A stretch of 41,400 nucleotides of DNA from a virus. Location of the stretch: positions 1 to 41,400 of IMG/VR virus record IMGVR_UViG_3300025030_000221. One strand, 5' to 3'. Positions within the stretch are counted from its first letter, which is position 1. Each line of letters opens with the position of its first letter. The position numbers and the translations under genes were made by a program. Below the pieces are notes generated by a model that saw nothing but the letters and a program-made list of their open reading frames with translations, had not been told where the DNA came from and ran no database searches. Of the stretch, positions 30,804 to 37,493 are shown piece by piece.

Positions 30804-31669
30804 GCATCAACGGGCCGCAGAGCGCATTCCAGCGGTTTGGTCGAAGAGTACGCCGCCGACTTCTCTGTGTATTCATCGCTTTCGGGGTCGGTGCCAGTTT
30901 CACATTTTACTTCCGTGCGGCGACCTTTGGATTTTTGTTAGCCCCTGCGAATGGAAGCCTCTCGTCCTACGGGGGACTTCCCATTTTCACCGGCCCAAGT
31001 GAGATGATGGCTGTTGCCATTCATTTGACTATGATGGGCGGCTTGGTCGCTGCGTTCCCCGTCGCAACGATCAGCGTGTACCAGCTAGTGAGTCCGTTAC
31101 TGAGTCGCCAGAAGCGGCGGTTTGTAGTCCTCTTTCTGCCTGCAATCTTTGTGTGCTTCCTCGGCGGAGTGGCATTCGCCTATTTCGTGATGCTGCCCGT
31201 AGGACTCAAGTTCCTGCTCAACTTTGGCGAGGGCATCGCTGTCCCGCTAATAAGCATCACGGAATACATGGCCCTGGTCACGGCGATGCTGTTCTGGCTT
31301 GGTATGGTCTTCGAGTTACCGCCCGTTATGTTCCTGCTTACGAAGCTGAGGCTTGTGCGGTACGAGCAATTTCGCCGGTTCAGCCGGAACGTCCCTGTGG
31401 CGGCACTTATCCTGGGCGCATTGCTCACGCCCACGTTCGATGTCGTCAATCAGACATTGGTGGCATTCCCCATTATTTTACTATACGAGGTCGGGCTGTT
31501 CCTTTCGCGGCTGGCTAGGCCGAGGGAGAGGAAGCAGCGCCGTTCAGTCTTTCGGAATAAGGTAGCATCGTTTTGGCGGCGGCTCTGGACCGTCTTCATG
31601 GTGTTGCGTCGAAGGGCAAGACGTGGTTGGACATGGTTTACGGGTAGGCTGACTAGACCTCCCTCATGA
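30800..31669 (+). CDS. tatC: TatC family protein translocase subunit
   Basis: A TatC homologue with six likely membrane spans. Conserved parts are Gly-Pro-Ser-Glu-Met (second span), Met-Val-Phe-Glu-Leu-Pro-Pro (the family Phe-Glu-x-Pro) and Leu-Thr-Pro-Thr-Phe-Asp-Val-Val-Asn-Gln before the last spans. TatC is the receptor of the twin-arginine pathway that moves folded proteins across the membrane. The frame has no ATG/GTG/TTG before the first span: the only standard start (TTG 30935) would delete span one. The coordinates assume either a CTG at 30800 in a CTGA overlap or a frameshift at 30791. The C-terminal 50 residues are highly basic. It overlaps the next, opposite gene by 17 bp. A phage gene of this kind is unusual. 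Confidence 0.8.
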   Translation: MSINGPQSAFQRFGRRVRRRLLCVFIAFGVGASFTFYFRAATFGFLLAPANGSLSSYGGLPIFTGPSEMMAVAIHLTMMGGLVAAFPVATISVYQLVSPLLSRQKRRFVVLFLPAIFVCFLGGVAFAYFVMLPVGLKFLLNFGEGIAVPLISITEYMALVTAMLFWLGMVFELPPVMFLLTKLRLVRYEQFRRFSRNVPVAALILGALLTPTFDVVNQTLVAFPIILLYEVGLFLSRLARPRERKQRRSVFRNKVASFWRRLWTVFMVLRRRARRGWTWFTGRLTRPPS

Positions 31670-31871
31670 GCTTGTCCGCTGTGTAGTAGGCAACCTCCCG
31701 CTCCGCATCGGAACGATTCTTCCACTTGTGCAGGTTGGAGTAGGCCAGGTCTATGAACTTCGGCTTGAAGGGCCTGACCTGGCCGCACTTGACGCACGTG
31801 CCCTGGTCTTTGGGCTGGTCTGGTATCAGGTCGCCTATCTTCCAATAGTGGTGGCACTCTATCATTTTCAC
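31653..31871 (-). CDS. Cys-pair mini-protein, 72 aa
   Basis: A GTG start in a GTGA overlap with the gene to its right (an ATG two codons inside is also possible). The product has Cys-His-His-Tyr-Trp near the N-terminus and Cys-Val-Lys-Cys-Gly in the middle, a plausible zinc site. The C-terminal half is helical and charged. It is the last gene of the leftward early operon. Function is unknown. Confidence 0.55.
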   Translation of the reverse strand: MKMIECHHYWKIGDLIPDQPKDQGTCVKCGQVRPFKPKFIDLAYSNLHKWKNRSDAEREVAYYTADKLMREV

Positions 31872-32038
31872 ACGTCCACAGCTTCACCATGCCGTAACGG
31901 GTTCTCTTGCGCCTTCTCGGTACAGGGCTTGCATACGAACACGTCCACCCGGTAATGGCGATTGGGACACAGGCAGATGCACATGCAAGGGAAGCCCTTA
32001 TCCATGACGGCCTTGCCAGCGACTGGGACGTGAGTCAT
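31868..32038 (-). CDS. Cys-rich mini-protein, 56 aa
   Basis: ATG at 32038 behind AGGAGAG. The start overlaps the upstream stop as ATGA and the end overlaps the next gene as GTGA. The product has Cys-Met-Cys-Ile-Cys-Leu-Cys and Cys-Lys-Pro-Cys, a zinc-ribbon-like set, with a basic His-Tyr-Arg between. The Cys-x-Cys-x-Cys block followed by Pro-Asn-Arg-His-Tyr also appears in the gene at 39912, so the two may be paralogues. Confidence 0.6.
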   Translation of the reverse strand: MTHVPVAGKAVMDKGFPCMCICLCPNRHYRVDVFVCKPCTEKAQENPLRHGEAVDV

Positions 32039-32193
32039 GCACTCTCCTGGTGCTCCACGTAGCACCTGCTGCACCGCATCTGTAGGCAGCAGGCGCATGA
32101 CACGAGTCTGGCTACCCACTCGCCGCAGACCTCGCATCGGAGTAGCGTGTCTCCGAACAAGTCCGTCCTCGTTGGGATCATCTTGGCGTTCAT
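32035..32193 (-). CDS. Zinc-ribbon mini-protein, 52 aa
   Basis: An ATG at 32193 starts a 52-aa product with three Cys pairs: Cys-Glu-Val-Cys-Gly, Cys-Ala-Cys-Cys, and Cys-Ser-Arg-Cys-Tyr. This could bind two zinc ions. The stop overlaps the next gene by ATGA. It is compact and coupled, hence probably real. Function is unknown. Confidence 0.55.
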   Translation of the reverse strand: MNAKMIPTRTDLFGDTLLRCEVCGEWVARLVSCACCLQMRCSRCYVEHQESA

Positions 32194-32197
32194 TGCT

Positions 32198-32689
32198 TCA
32201 CCGGATAACAGCACTGTCTTTCTCCGGCAGCGACCGTTCCAGCGCCTCGATAAGGGCGAGAACGGGATGCCTGCCCATTAATTGGACTGCTTTACCGTTC
32301 ACGTTCAGCCACTCGCCTGTCGTCAGGTGAAGCTCGAAGCTCATTTCTTCATTCCGCAGTGCTTCAGGTGCATCCCACCAGAACTCCATGACGGGGCGGA
32401 CGATGTAGCCTTCGCAGTCAGCGTCTTTGTGCACGTCTGGGTAAACGCCATGCCAACCTTCACCAAAGCCATCGTGATGGCCTACAATGCATTTCTCGAA
32501 CACCGCCCCGAACAGGTGCGGGTAGCGAAGGATACGGCCATTCGTGCAGACGCACATATTGGTGGTAGAGCCGTGGGCATCTTCGTAGACCACATGAGAA
32601 CCACGCCCGCCACATTCAGAGCACACCATCCGCCACTCCCTAGTATCTGCCAGGTGCCGTAGGGCTTGCTGGGCTTCGGCAATGTTCAT
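32198..32689 (-). CDS. Hypothetical protein with Cys motif, 163 aa
   Basis: ATG at 32689 behind GGAAG, in an ATGA overlap with the upstream gene. Residues about 20-50 contain Cys-Ser-Glu-Cys-Gly-Gly-Arg-Gly and Cys-Val-Cys-Thr-Asn-Gly, like a DnaJ-type or zinc-hook motif. The middle has His-His-Asp-Gly-Phe-Gly and Trp-His-Gly-Val-Tyr-Pro. The rest is mixed. A nucleic-acid-binding accessory protein is possible. Confidence 0.6.
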   Translation of the reverse strand: MNIAEAQQALRHLADTREWRMVCSECGGRGSHVVYEDAHGSTTNMCVCTNGRILRYPHLFGAVFEKCIVGHHDGFGEGWHGVYPDVHKDADCEGYIVRPVMEFWWDAPEALRNEEMSFELHLTTGEWLNVNGKAVQLMGRHPVLALIEALERSLPEKDSAVIR

Positions 32690-33060
32690 GGCTTCCTTCC
32701 TTTGTCTATCCTCTTTACTCTGTGGTCATGCAACATATCACGGAGCATAAAACCTAAGACGATAACTTCCACTACGATTGCTATTGGGGTCTCTATGAGC
32801 ACAGGGAATAGCCATGAGAGGCCACCAAGAATCAGCATCGCTCCTGCATAGCCCAGCCAGCGGTTGCGCGGGGTGAGTGTCGGCTTCATGGCATGGTGCT
32901 TCAAGCAGTCCCAGACACATTTGCCTTCACCATTGACTTTCGTGTGGCCGCAGCCCTCGCACAACTCGTCGTAATTATAGCCAGCAGGCCGTTTCTCAAA
33001 GTCCGAGTAGCCGACCGGTGCGCCCAAATCAGAGGAGCACTGCACACAGAAATCAGCCAT
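32686..33060 (-). CDS. Zinc ribbon plus two membrane spans, 124 aa
   Basis: N-terminus Cys-Val-Gln-Cys-Ser and then Cys-Glu-Gly-Cys-Gly-His (residues 5-40) form a zinc-ribbon pair. Residues about 68-85 and 89-106 are hydrophobic, followed by a basic tail (His-Arg-Val-Lys-Arg). A membrane protein with a cytoplasmic metal-binding head fits. Both ends overlap neighbours. No family recognised. Confidence 0.6.
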   Translation of the reverse strand: MADFCVQCSSDLGAPVGYSDFEKRPAGYNYDELCEGCGHTKVNGEGKCVWDCLKHHAMKPTLTPRNRWLGYAGAMLILGGLSWLFPVLIETPIAIVVEVIVLGFMLRDMLHDHRVKRIDKGRKP

Positions 33061-33499
33061 TAGCGACTCCTTTCAGCGCTTCCCACACCACATCGAAGGC
33101 GGCTTGGCCTGGGTCTATGCCTGTTTTTATACCGTCCATGACAAGCAATCCAAGTTTTACCGCATCGATATATGACAGATGTGGGCCGCTCATCCAGACA
33201 TACGCCCATAGGTCTGTAGTAAATGTCCAGCGACGGCCTTGGCAACTTGGCGCTCCTGGGTATATTTCGTGGTATTTAGTATCACCAACAGGAACCATAA
33301 AACCATCGCACTTCACCCGCAGCCCAAACTTGCCGGCTGGGTCGAGCAGTGGGACACGGCCTGTGTTGTCACATTGAGTGCAATGAGCAAGAGCATGGAT
33401 TATTCCGTAAGACGGCGGAGGTACAACGGAATCCCCAGGGCACTCCGTCGTCAACTCAGCCAGCGCCAGCATCTTGTCCTGTAGGGTTACAGTTCCCAT
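33053..33499 (-). CDS. Hypothetical protein, 148 aa
   Basis: The ATG at 33499 has only a weak ribosome site. The product has Cys-Thr-Gln-Cys-Asp-Asn-Thr-Gly-Arg (about residues 40-50), another Cys pair, then beta-rich and helical parts with Trp-Ala-Tyr-Val-Trp. It overlaps the next gene by 8 bp. Function is unknown. Confidence 0.55.
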   Translation of the reverse strand: MGTVTLQDKMLALAELTTECPGDSVVPPPSYGIIHALAHCTQCDNTGRVPLLDPAGKFGLRVKCDGFMVPVGDTKYHEIYPGAPSCQGRRWTFTTDLWAYVWMSGPHLSYIDAVKLGLLVMDGIKTGIDPGQAAFDVVWEALKGVANG

Positions 33500-33690
33500 T
33501 GCTCTGCCACCTCCTTATATTGTATAAAAGGCCCTGCTGAGCGTTCAGAAAGGGTCTTATAACAATCGGTGCAAGCCCGTATATGCGACGCCAAGGCGTG
33601 CACTGTCCCATCTTCTGAGTAGACATCCCTACCACAAGGAGCGTCCCAGTAACCAGGTTCGTTATTGTCCGGTAGAGTTGGTTCAGCCAT
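33487..33690 (-). CDS. Small protein with Cys pair, 67 aa
   Basis: I chose the ATG at 33690, 26 codons inside a longer frame, because it directly follows GGAG-like bases and abuts the neighbour. The product has Asp-Ala-Pro-Cys-Gly-Arg and Ala-Cys-Thr-Asp-Cys. It overlaps both neighbours slightly. Function is unknown. Confidence 0.5.
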   Translation of the reverse strand: MAEPTLPDNNEPGYWDAPCGRDVYSEDGTVHALASHIRACTDCYKTLSERSAGPFIQYKEVAEQWEL

Positions 33691-33955
33691 CGTGCTTCTC
33701 CTTGCTGGCTTCGTAGGCGGCGAGGGCTTGTTCCCCACGCTTAGTAGCATCGAACCATGACCACCCATCTAGTGCAGGCAATCTCTCCTCGCCCACGTAT
33801 TCACGAGTGAGATGAATAGCAAGCACGGCAAAGTTTAGCGCATCCGCCAACTGCTTCACCTGAGCCTGTAGCCGCTCTACTTCGTCAACCAAGTATTGAG
33901 CATTGCAGCGGTCGGCGGGGTCGCTAAAACTTTCAGCCCATGCAAGCTTCGTCAC
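33683..33955 (-). CDS. Coiled-coil protein, 90 aa
   Basis: A GTG start in a GTGA overlap with the small membrane protein upstream. Residues about 20-55 are a heptad-like helix (Val-Asp-Glu-Val-Glu-Arg-Leu-Gln-Ala-Gln-Val-Lys-Gln-Leu). The remainder has Trp-Ser-Trp-Phe-Asp. Similar Val-Glu-Arg-Leu-Gln helices recur in the gene at 34092. Oligomeric accessory protein likely. Confidence 0.55.
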   Translation of the reverse strand: MTKLAWAESFSDPADRCNAQYLVDEVERLQAQVKQLADALNFAVLAIHLTREYVGEERLPALDGWSWFDATKRGEQALAAYEASKEKHDG

Positions 33956-34083
33956 TTTCTCCGTTCTCCCTTGTCTGCAGGTTTATCAAGATACCGACCT
34001 ACTAGTCCTACAAGTAAAAGCATTATGCAAAAGACCCCAAATATGATGGCAAGTCCAATAAAGATGCCCAGAACATCAGACAT
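33952..34083 (-). CDS. Single-span membrane mini-protein, 43 aa
   Basis: ATG at 34083. Residues 4-29 are hydrophobic (Ile, Leu, Val, Phe, Gly), then a basic tail (Lys-Pro-Ala-Asp-Lys-Gly-Glu-Arg-Arg-Lys). Stop overlaps the next start as GTGA. The build matches small phage membrane effectors; no specific role can be given. Confidence 0.5.
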   Translation of the reverse strand: MSDVLGIFIGLAIIFGVFCIMLLLVGLVGRYLDKPADKGERRK

Positions 34084-34091
34084 AGTGCCTC

Positions 34092-34469
34092 CTAAGCATA
34101 CCCTTGTGGAGCTTCCTCGCTGCCTTCAGGTTGCATAGGCCCGTAGACTGTAATCCGTGGGCCAGGCTGTACCGCCTCTGCTTTCTCTAGATGCTCCACC
34201 TGAACCTGTAGCCGCTCAACCACATCAATTACGATAGCGATTCCAAGGTCTAGCCCACTAGCAAGGCCAGTCTCTGGTACAGCCTCCTGTAGCTTCCACA
34301 GCAGACCCATACAGCGAGTGGTTTCGTGTTGCTCTGCATCCTGTAGTGCCTTCTGTAGCCGCTCTACCATAGCTACAGCACACTCCCAATGCTCATTAGA
34401 GTCCTTCCAGCAGGTATCCCAGTGGCTACTGATCCTACCCGACCACCGAGTTTGACTGTCGCTGTTCAT
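34092..34469 (-). CDS. Coiled-coil protein, 125 aa
   Basis: The ATG at 34469 follows AAAGGAGAAAGCG. The helix Met-Val-Glu-Arg-Leu-Gln-Lys-Ala-Leu and later Val-Val-Glu-Arg-Leu-Gln-Val-Gln-Val show an internal repeat, both coiled-coil-like. The C-terminus is Pro/Glu/Gly-rich. Possibly paralogous in part to the 90-aa gene at 33683. Confidence 0.55.
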   Translation of the reverse strand: MNSDSQTRWSGRISSHWDTCWKDSNEHWECAVAMVERLQKALQDAEQHETTRCMGLLWKLQEAVPETGLASGLDLGIAIVIDVVERLQVQVEHLEKAEAVQPGPRITVYGPMQPEGSEEAPQGYA

Positions 34470-34504
34470 CGCTTTCTCCTTTGTTCTTCAGCCACGGGCG
34501 GTTT

Positions 34505-35194
34505 TCATGGCTTTGGCTGTTTCGCAGCCAGCAACAACTCCTGGGCATCCTTCGCCGTACCAGTCCACTCCTGCTCCGACTTACCTAGAATCATCTCGAT
34601 ACCCGCCACGTCCATGCCCCACCTGGCCTTGGCCCAAGCGTTGAGCTTCTGCCACTCGGCCTCAGTAGGCGGCGCGGCCTCAGCGGGGCTAGGCGTTGAC
34701 GTGGCGACGGTTGCCGGGGCATCGCCACGCTTAGGCCCTCCCAGGATGATGGGGTAGAACCTGTTTGCCATTTCCTCAATAGTAGTGAAATAGGCATCAT
34801 TTATTGGTTGATTCCCCCACGTAGTTACAGCCAAGTTGACTGACTGGCTCCATGCAATCTCTAGTCGCCGTTGATCTGGCAGTGGCGGCGGTTCCTGTGC
34901 CTTCACCGCTGTCTCTGCTGGCGTGGCAAGCCCTTCCAGCCCCCAGTAGTAGTCATAGGGGCGTGTACCCTGCTTGTCCTTCTTCAAGCTCTGCCGCACC
35001 AAGACAACCATGTACGGCTCAGGACGTGGGGCCAACAGTTTCGCCGTTGCCTCTCGCACCCTAGTAACGATGGTCGGGTAGTTAGAGCGGAACTGGGGAA
35101 CGTCTAGTTCCAGCTTGAAACCATCCTCCTCCTCTGCTCGGCTTTTGACCGTGGCAGAGACGACCATGCGTTCAGCTATCTGTTGATTCGTCAC
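34505..35194 (-). CDS. Possible ssDNA-binding or replication accessory protein, 229 aa
   Basis: GTG at 35194 behind GGAAGG, in a GTGA overlap with the upstream gene; an earlier frame start is less likely. Residues about 5-80 are beta-rich with charged loops (Ala-Thr-Val-Lys-Ser, Phe-Lys-Leu-Glu-Leu-Asp-Val-Pro), compatible with an OB-type fold. A helical middle with many Trp and Asn follows. The C-terminal part has a Pro/Ala linker (about 165-185), then a Trp-rich helical end. A role in DNA is a guess from fold impression and the early-operon position. Confidence 0.4.
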   Translation of the reverse strand: MTNQQIAERMVVSATVKSRAEEEDGFKLELDVPQFRSNYPTIVTRVREATAKLLAPRPEPYMVVLVRQSLKKDKQGTRPYDYYWGLEGLATPAETAVKAQEPPPLPDQRRLEIAWSQSVNLAVTTWGNQPINDAYFTTIEEMANRFYPIILGGPKRGDAPATVATSTPSPAEAAPPTEAEWQKLNAWAKARWGMDVAGIEMILGKSEQEWTGTAKDAQELLLAAKQPKP

Positions 35195-35445
35195 GCTTTC
35201 ACCTTCCTTTGCTCCTCTGTGTCTTTGACTGGTTCCATCCATGCTAGGAAGTCATCCCAGCAATGATTGCAAATTACCAACTTATTTAGTTGTGTCCGAA
35301 TAGTACCAGGCGTGCTGATGTGACGCTCCGTGTTCAACCACACCCAGTAAACAGGAAGGTCATGCTTCTCCTCATGCGTCCCCTTGTGGCGGTCTAGCTT
35401 CCCGCAGCGGTCACAGGCGGTTTCGGTCCAGACTGTTTGGCCCAC
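35191..35445 (-). CDS. Zinc-finger-like protein, 84 aa
   Basis: The GTG at 35445, behind AGAAGG with 7-nt spacing, is preferred; an ATG at 35484 would extend it by 13 residues. Cys-Asp-Arg-Cys-Gly-Lys and Cys-Asn-His-Cys-Trp give a four-Cys set about 55 residues apart, with Trp/Asp after it. Overlaps its neighbour by 52 bp in another frame, which makes one of the two less certain. Function is unknown. Confidence 0.5.
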   Translation of the reverse strand: MGQTVWTETACDRCGKLDRHKGTHEEKHDLPVYWVWLNTERHISTPGTIRTQLNKLVICNHCWDDFLAWMEPVKDTEEQRKVKA

Positions 35446-35594
35446 GCTGCACCCTTCTGCCCTTGGCCCACTCGTTCCCAGCACTCCACTACGTCCTGGC
35501 AGAACGGCCTGCCGCTGCTGTTGGTCTCCACGGGCTGCGCCTCTGTACCCACAAAGCCGCAGTTGCGGCAGGTAAGAGGTGTGCTGATACTCAT
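35394..35594 (-). CDS. Zinc-finger-like mini-protein, 66 aa
   Basis: ATG at 35594 behind AAGG. The N-terminus has Cys-Arg-Asn-Cys-Gly-Phe and a later Cys-Gln-Asp-Val-Val-Glu-Cys. A metal-binding fold is likely. The C-terminus is basic. It sits directly after the X-Gly repeat gene. Confidence 0.5.
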   Translation of the reverse strand: MSISTPLTCRNCGFVGTEAQPVETNSSGRPFCQDVVECWERVGQGQKGAAWAKQSGPKPPVTAAGS

Positions 35595-35606
35595 AATAAC
35601 CTTCGT

Positions 35607-35930
35607 TTAGCCGTTGCCGTAGCCGTAGCCGTAGCCGTTGCCGTGGCCGTCGCCGTCGCCGTTGCTGTAGCCGTTGCCGTAGCCGTCGCCGTAGCCGTTG
35701 CCGTTGCCGTCGCCGTAGCCGTAGCCGTAGCCGTAGCCGTAGCCGTTGCCATTGCCGTTGCCGTCGCCGTAGCCGTCGCCGTCGCCGTTGCCGTAGCCGT
35801 GGCCGTCGCCGTCGCCGTCGCCGTTGCCGTAGCCGTTGCCGTAGCCGTAGCCGTTGCCGTAGCCGTCGCCGTCGCCGTAGCCGTAGGACGTTTGCGATTC
35901 TTCCCCTATGAAGATAGGTGCTTTGCCCAT
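35607..35930 (-). CDS. X-Gly dipeptide repeat protein, 107 aa
   Basis: After an N-terminal stretch (Met-Gly-Lys-Ala-Pro-Ile-Phe-Ile-Gly), the rest is 46 consecutive X-Gly dipeptides where X is Tyr (19), Asn (13), Asp (12) or His (2); one unit has Ser in place of Gly. The DNA is a hexamer array, GGCNAC on the coding strand, so variation is confined to one base. The protein would be disordered and Tyr/Gly-rich, like low-complexity or condensate-forming domains. The start at 35930 overlaps the preceding gene by 25 bp and has GGAG upstream. Confidence 0.6.
   Translation of the reverse strand: MGKAPIFIGEESQTSYGYGDGDGYGNGYGYGNGYGNGDGDGDGHGYGNGDGDGYGDGNGNGNGYGYGYGYGYGDGNGNGYGDGYGNGYSNGDGDGHGNGYGYGYGNG
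35610..35885 (-). repeat. Hexanucleotide array GGCNAC, about 46 units
   Basis: On the plus strand the array reads GCCGTN. The first four to five bases are invariant apart from one unit with GCT in place of GCC, and N takes all four bases. This is a striking one-position-variable minisatellite, 276 bp long. Confidence 0.95.
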
Positions 35931-36226
35931 TTCGACTCCACGCAATCCAGAGTAGCGATAACTGTCATTTCATGGAAACGGCATGTTGGTTCTCGGTCAA
36001 GAATTGTCTTAGCAGTCGGCCCCCCTTCTGCGATTTCGCCGAGACCTTTTGTTGTTCCCCACAGCCGTATTGCAGCACAATCTTCCAGACGGCAATTGCT
36101 GCCTTCCTGGTAGTAGCGGCCTACCTTCACCCAACCTCGTTGCAGAATAACAATTCGGATTGGGCTAGGTGCTTTGGTATCCTTCCTGACATACTCCACT
36201 CCGTCAATAGTCACTGTCTCTTTCAT
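35906..36226 (-). CDS. Conserved-looking phage protein, 106 aa
   Basis: ATG at 36226 follows AGGAGGG. The product has Val-Thr-Ile-Asp-Gly-Val-Glu-Tyr-Val-Arg early, Ile-Val-Ile-Leu-Gln-Arg-Gly-Trp-Val, Arg-Leu-Trp-Gly-Thr-Thr-Lys-Gly-Leu-Gly-Glu and Ala-Thr-Leu-Asp-Cys-Val-Glu-Ser-Lys-Trp. I recall this pattern from many phages, with no known function. The protein is probably beta-rich. Confidence 0.65.
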   Translation of the reverse strand: MKETVTIDGVEYVRKDTKAPSPIRIVILQRGWVKVGRYYQEGSNCRLEDCAAIRLWGTTKGLGEIAEGGPTAKTILDREPTCRFHEMTVIATLDCVESKWAKHLSS

Positions 36227-36246
36227 GTGCCCTCCTATATTCCTTG

Positions 36247-36636
36247 CTATTCCCCACTCCGGATCACACGCTGTCCGCAACTGAAACAGTAGTGGTAGCC
36301 GTCCTTGCGTGTCTCTGTCTGAACGTGAGGACAGGCGGCCACTCCTGTAGCAGCCGTCGTTAGATACGTGGTGGGCAACGTGCCTCCGCTTATAGGCACA
36401 AACAACTCGTCCCCAGCGCCCGCAAGCGGTGCAGGCGGTGCGGGTGGAGTCGGCTCCATCCCAGGCAGCGGCTCCTGGCGCAGTGCCTCCATCGCCGTGC
36501 GGGTGCGCTTCGCAGCGGCCCGTGTTTCCTCATAGGCGGCGTATTCCTTATCCGCCTTGGTTTCCTGCGCCTTCAAGAGCTTCGCCAGGATGTCGTAGGC
36601 TTGGGTCTGCTTGGAACGGCGGGGCTTTGTGGTCAT
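36247..36636 (-). CDS. Helical protein with C-terminal zinc motif, 129 aa
   Basis: ATG at 36636 overlaps the preceding stop (ATGA). Residues 1-55 form a basic coiled-coil helix, then a Pro/Ala linker. The C-terminus has Ala-Cys-Pro-His and Cys-Phe-Ser-Cys-Gly-Gln-Arg, likely one zinc site. Recalls small phage regulators, but there is no HTH. Function is unknown. Confidence 0.55.
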   Translation of the reverse strand: MTTKPRRSKQTQAYDILAKLLKAQETKADKEYAAYEETRAAAKRTRTAMEALRQEPLPGMEPTPPAPPAPLAGAGDELFVPISGGTLPTTYLTTAATGVAACPHVQTETRKDGYHYCFSCGQRVIRSGE

Positions 36637-37085
36637 GCTTCCTCCGTACTTCCCAACTCACGGGCAAGGTATACCTGTGGCTGTTGAAGAACGCTCCCTG
36701 GCGCATGGCCTCCGAGTACCAACGCCTTGTATGCCTTCTCGTCCAGGCACAGGGCTATCTGGTGTGCCGTAGCCCATTCCAGCGCCTTATCTGGCTCAAA
36801 CCCCACCACCTTGACTATCTTGACCTCGATGCCGGGGGCCACTTGTTTGTCTCCCGTGGCAGCATAGTTTGCCAGGGCTTCGGAGCGCAGCCTGTTCTCG
36901 GCGGCGGCAAGTTTATCTTGAAACGCCTTTACATTCGCCAGTAGGAGTTCATTCTCTCTGTCCCACTCCGCGCGAGCTTCTTTCAGGGTTATCTGTATCG
37001 AAGCGTAGAATCTACGCCAGTTGACCACCTCTTCAATCATCGGCCCCAGGTCTAGCACGTCACGAACCATCGGTTGTGCTTCCAT
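36633..37085 (-). CDS. Coiled-coil phage protein, 150 aa
   Basis: The ATG at 37085 behind AGGAGGGACTG is preferred over a start 33 codons upstream. Residues about 20-70 are a long helix with Glu/Ala/Leu heptads. The C-terminal half has Lys-Ile-Val-Lys-Val-Val, Ala-Leu-Glu-Trp-Ala and Leu-Cys-Leu-Asp-Glu, a pattern I recall from unannotated phage proteins. The stop overlaps the next gene. Confidence 0.6.
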   Translation of the reverse strand: MEAQPMVRDVLDLGPMIEEVVNWRRFYASIQITLKEARAEWDRENELLLANVKAFQDKLAAAENRLRSEALANYAATGDKQVAPGIEVKIVKVVGFEPDKALEWATAHQIALCLDEKAYKALVLGGHAPGSVLQQPQVYLARELGSTEEA

Positions 37086-37120
37086 CAGTCCCTCCTGTCT
37101 CACTGAAGTTCCCTCGTCCG

Positions 37121-37345
37121 TTACTCCCACGCTATGGCCCGTGAGACTATCTCGTCGGCCATGCACTGGGCCTGCGTCCTGCATTTATCGGCCCCGTGTA
37201 GCGGGCATCCCAGTGCCAGGAAGTCGTTGATGATGACGGCAAGCCTTGCCCGCTGTCGCTGCGGCTCCTGTCCCTGGCGGGACTCCCTCTGCAACGGCTC
37301 CTGCAACATCTTCATCACCTGCTCAACGGGGTTGTATGGGATCAT
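37121..37345 (-). CDS. First gene of the leftward early operon, 74 aa
   Basis: The ATG at 37345, behind AAGGAGAG with 6-nt spacing, gives 74 aa. It lies about 110 bp downstream of the leftward promoter. The product is basic and helical, rich in Gln and Arg, with Cys-Pro-Leu-His and Cys-Arg-Thr-Gln-Ala-Gln-Cys near the end. Longer frames to 37474 would read through the leader repeats and are unlikely. Confidence 0.55.
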   Translation of the reverse strand: MIPYNPVEQVMKMLQEPLQRESRQGQEPQRQRARLAVIINDFLALGCPLHGADKCRTQAQCMADEIVSRAIAWE

Positions 37346-37385
37346 GGTACTCTCCTTCCACTTTACTTCGCTATGCTGTGCTGCA

Positions 37386-37412
37386 CTCGGCTTAGCTTCG
37401 CTCGGCTTAGCT
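37386..37412. repeat. Tandem 15-nt leader repeat
   Basis: CTCGGCTTAGCT occurs at 37386-37397 and 37401-37412, with related GCTGTGCTG units around. It lies in the leader of the leftward operon. It may be an RNA or protein-binding element, or simply low-complexity slippage. Confidence 0.6.
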
Positions 37413-37464
37413 GTGCTGGACTTGTCAGGCTGGCCCAGGGCCACGCTACGTCCCCGACGCCCAG

Positions 37465-37493
37465 ATACTAGCACAGGCTAACCCCTGTGTCAA
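37465..37493 (-). promoter_or_regulatory. Leftward early promoter
   Basis: On the minus strand TTGACA (37488-37493), a 17-bp spacer and TAGTAT (37465-37470). It is upstream of the leftward operon beginning at 37345. The -35 box is within the left arm of the 12-bp inverted repeat. Confidence 0.65.

Noticed and set aside
30935-31669. TatC starting at TTG 30935
   Set aside because: This would remove the first membrane span, although the upstream in-frame sequence clearly encodes it. No ribosome site precedes the TTG.
31640-31680. Bidirectional terminator between tatC and the leftward operon
   Set aside because: The genes overlap by 17 bp, and I saw no hairpin followed by a T-run.
35610-35885. 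CRISPR array or diversity-generating retroelement
   Set aside because: Units are 6 bp with no spacers; no cas, reverse transcriptase or template repeat is present.
35463-36113. Plus-strand frame of 216 codons with Ala-Val repeats
   Set aside because: It is the reverse reading of the GGCNAC array. The leftward frame has a ribosome site, overlaps its neighbours and lies in the leftward operon; the plus-strand frame has none of these.
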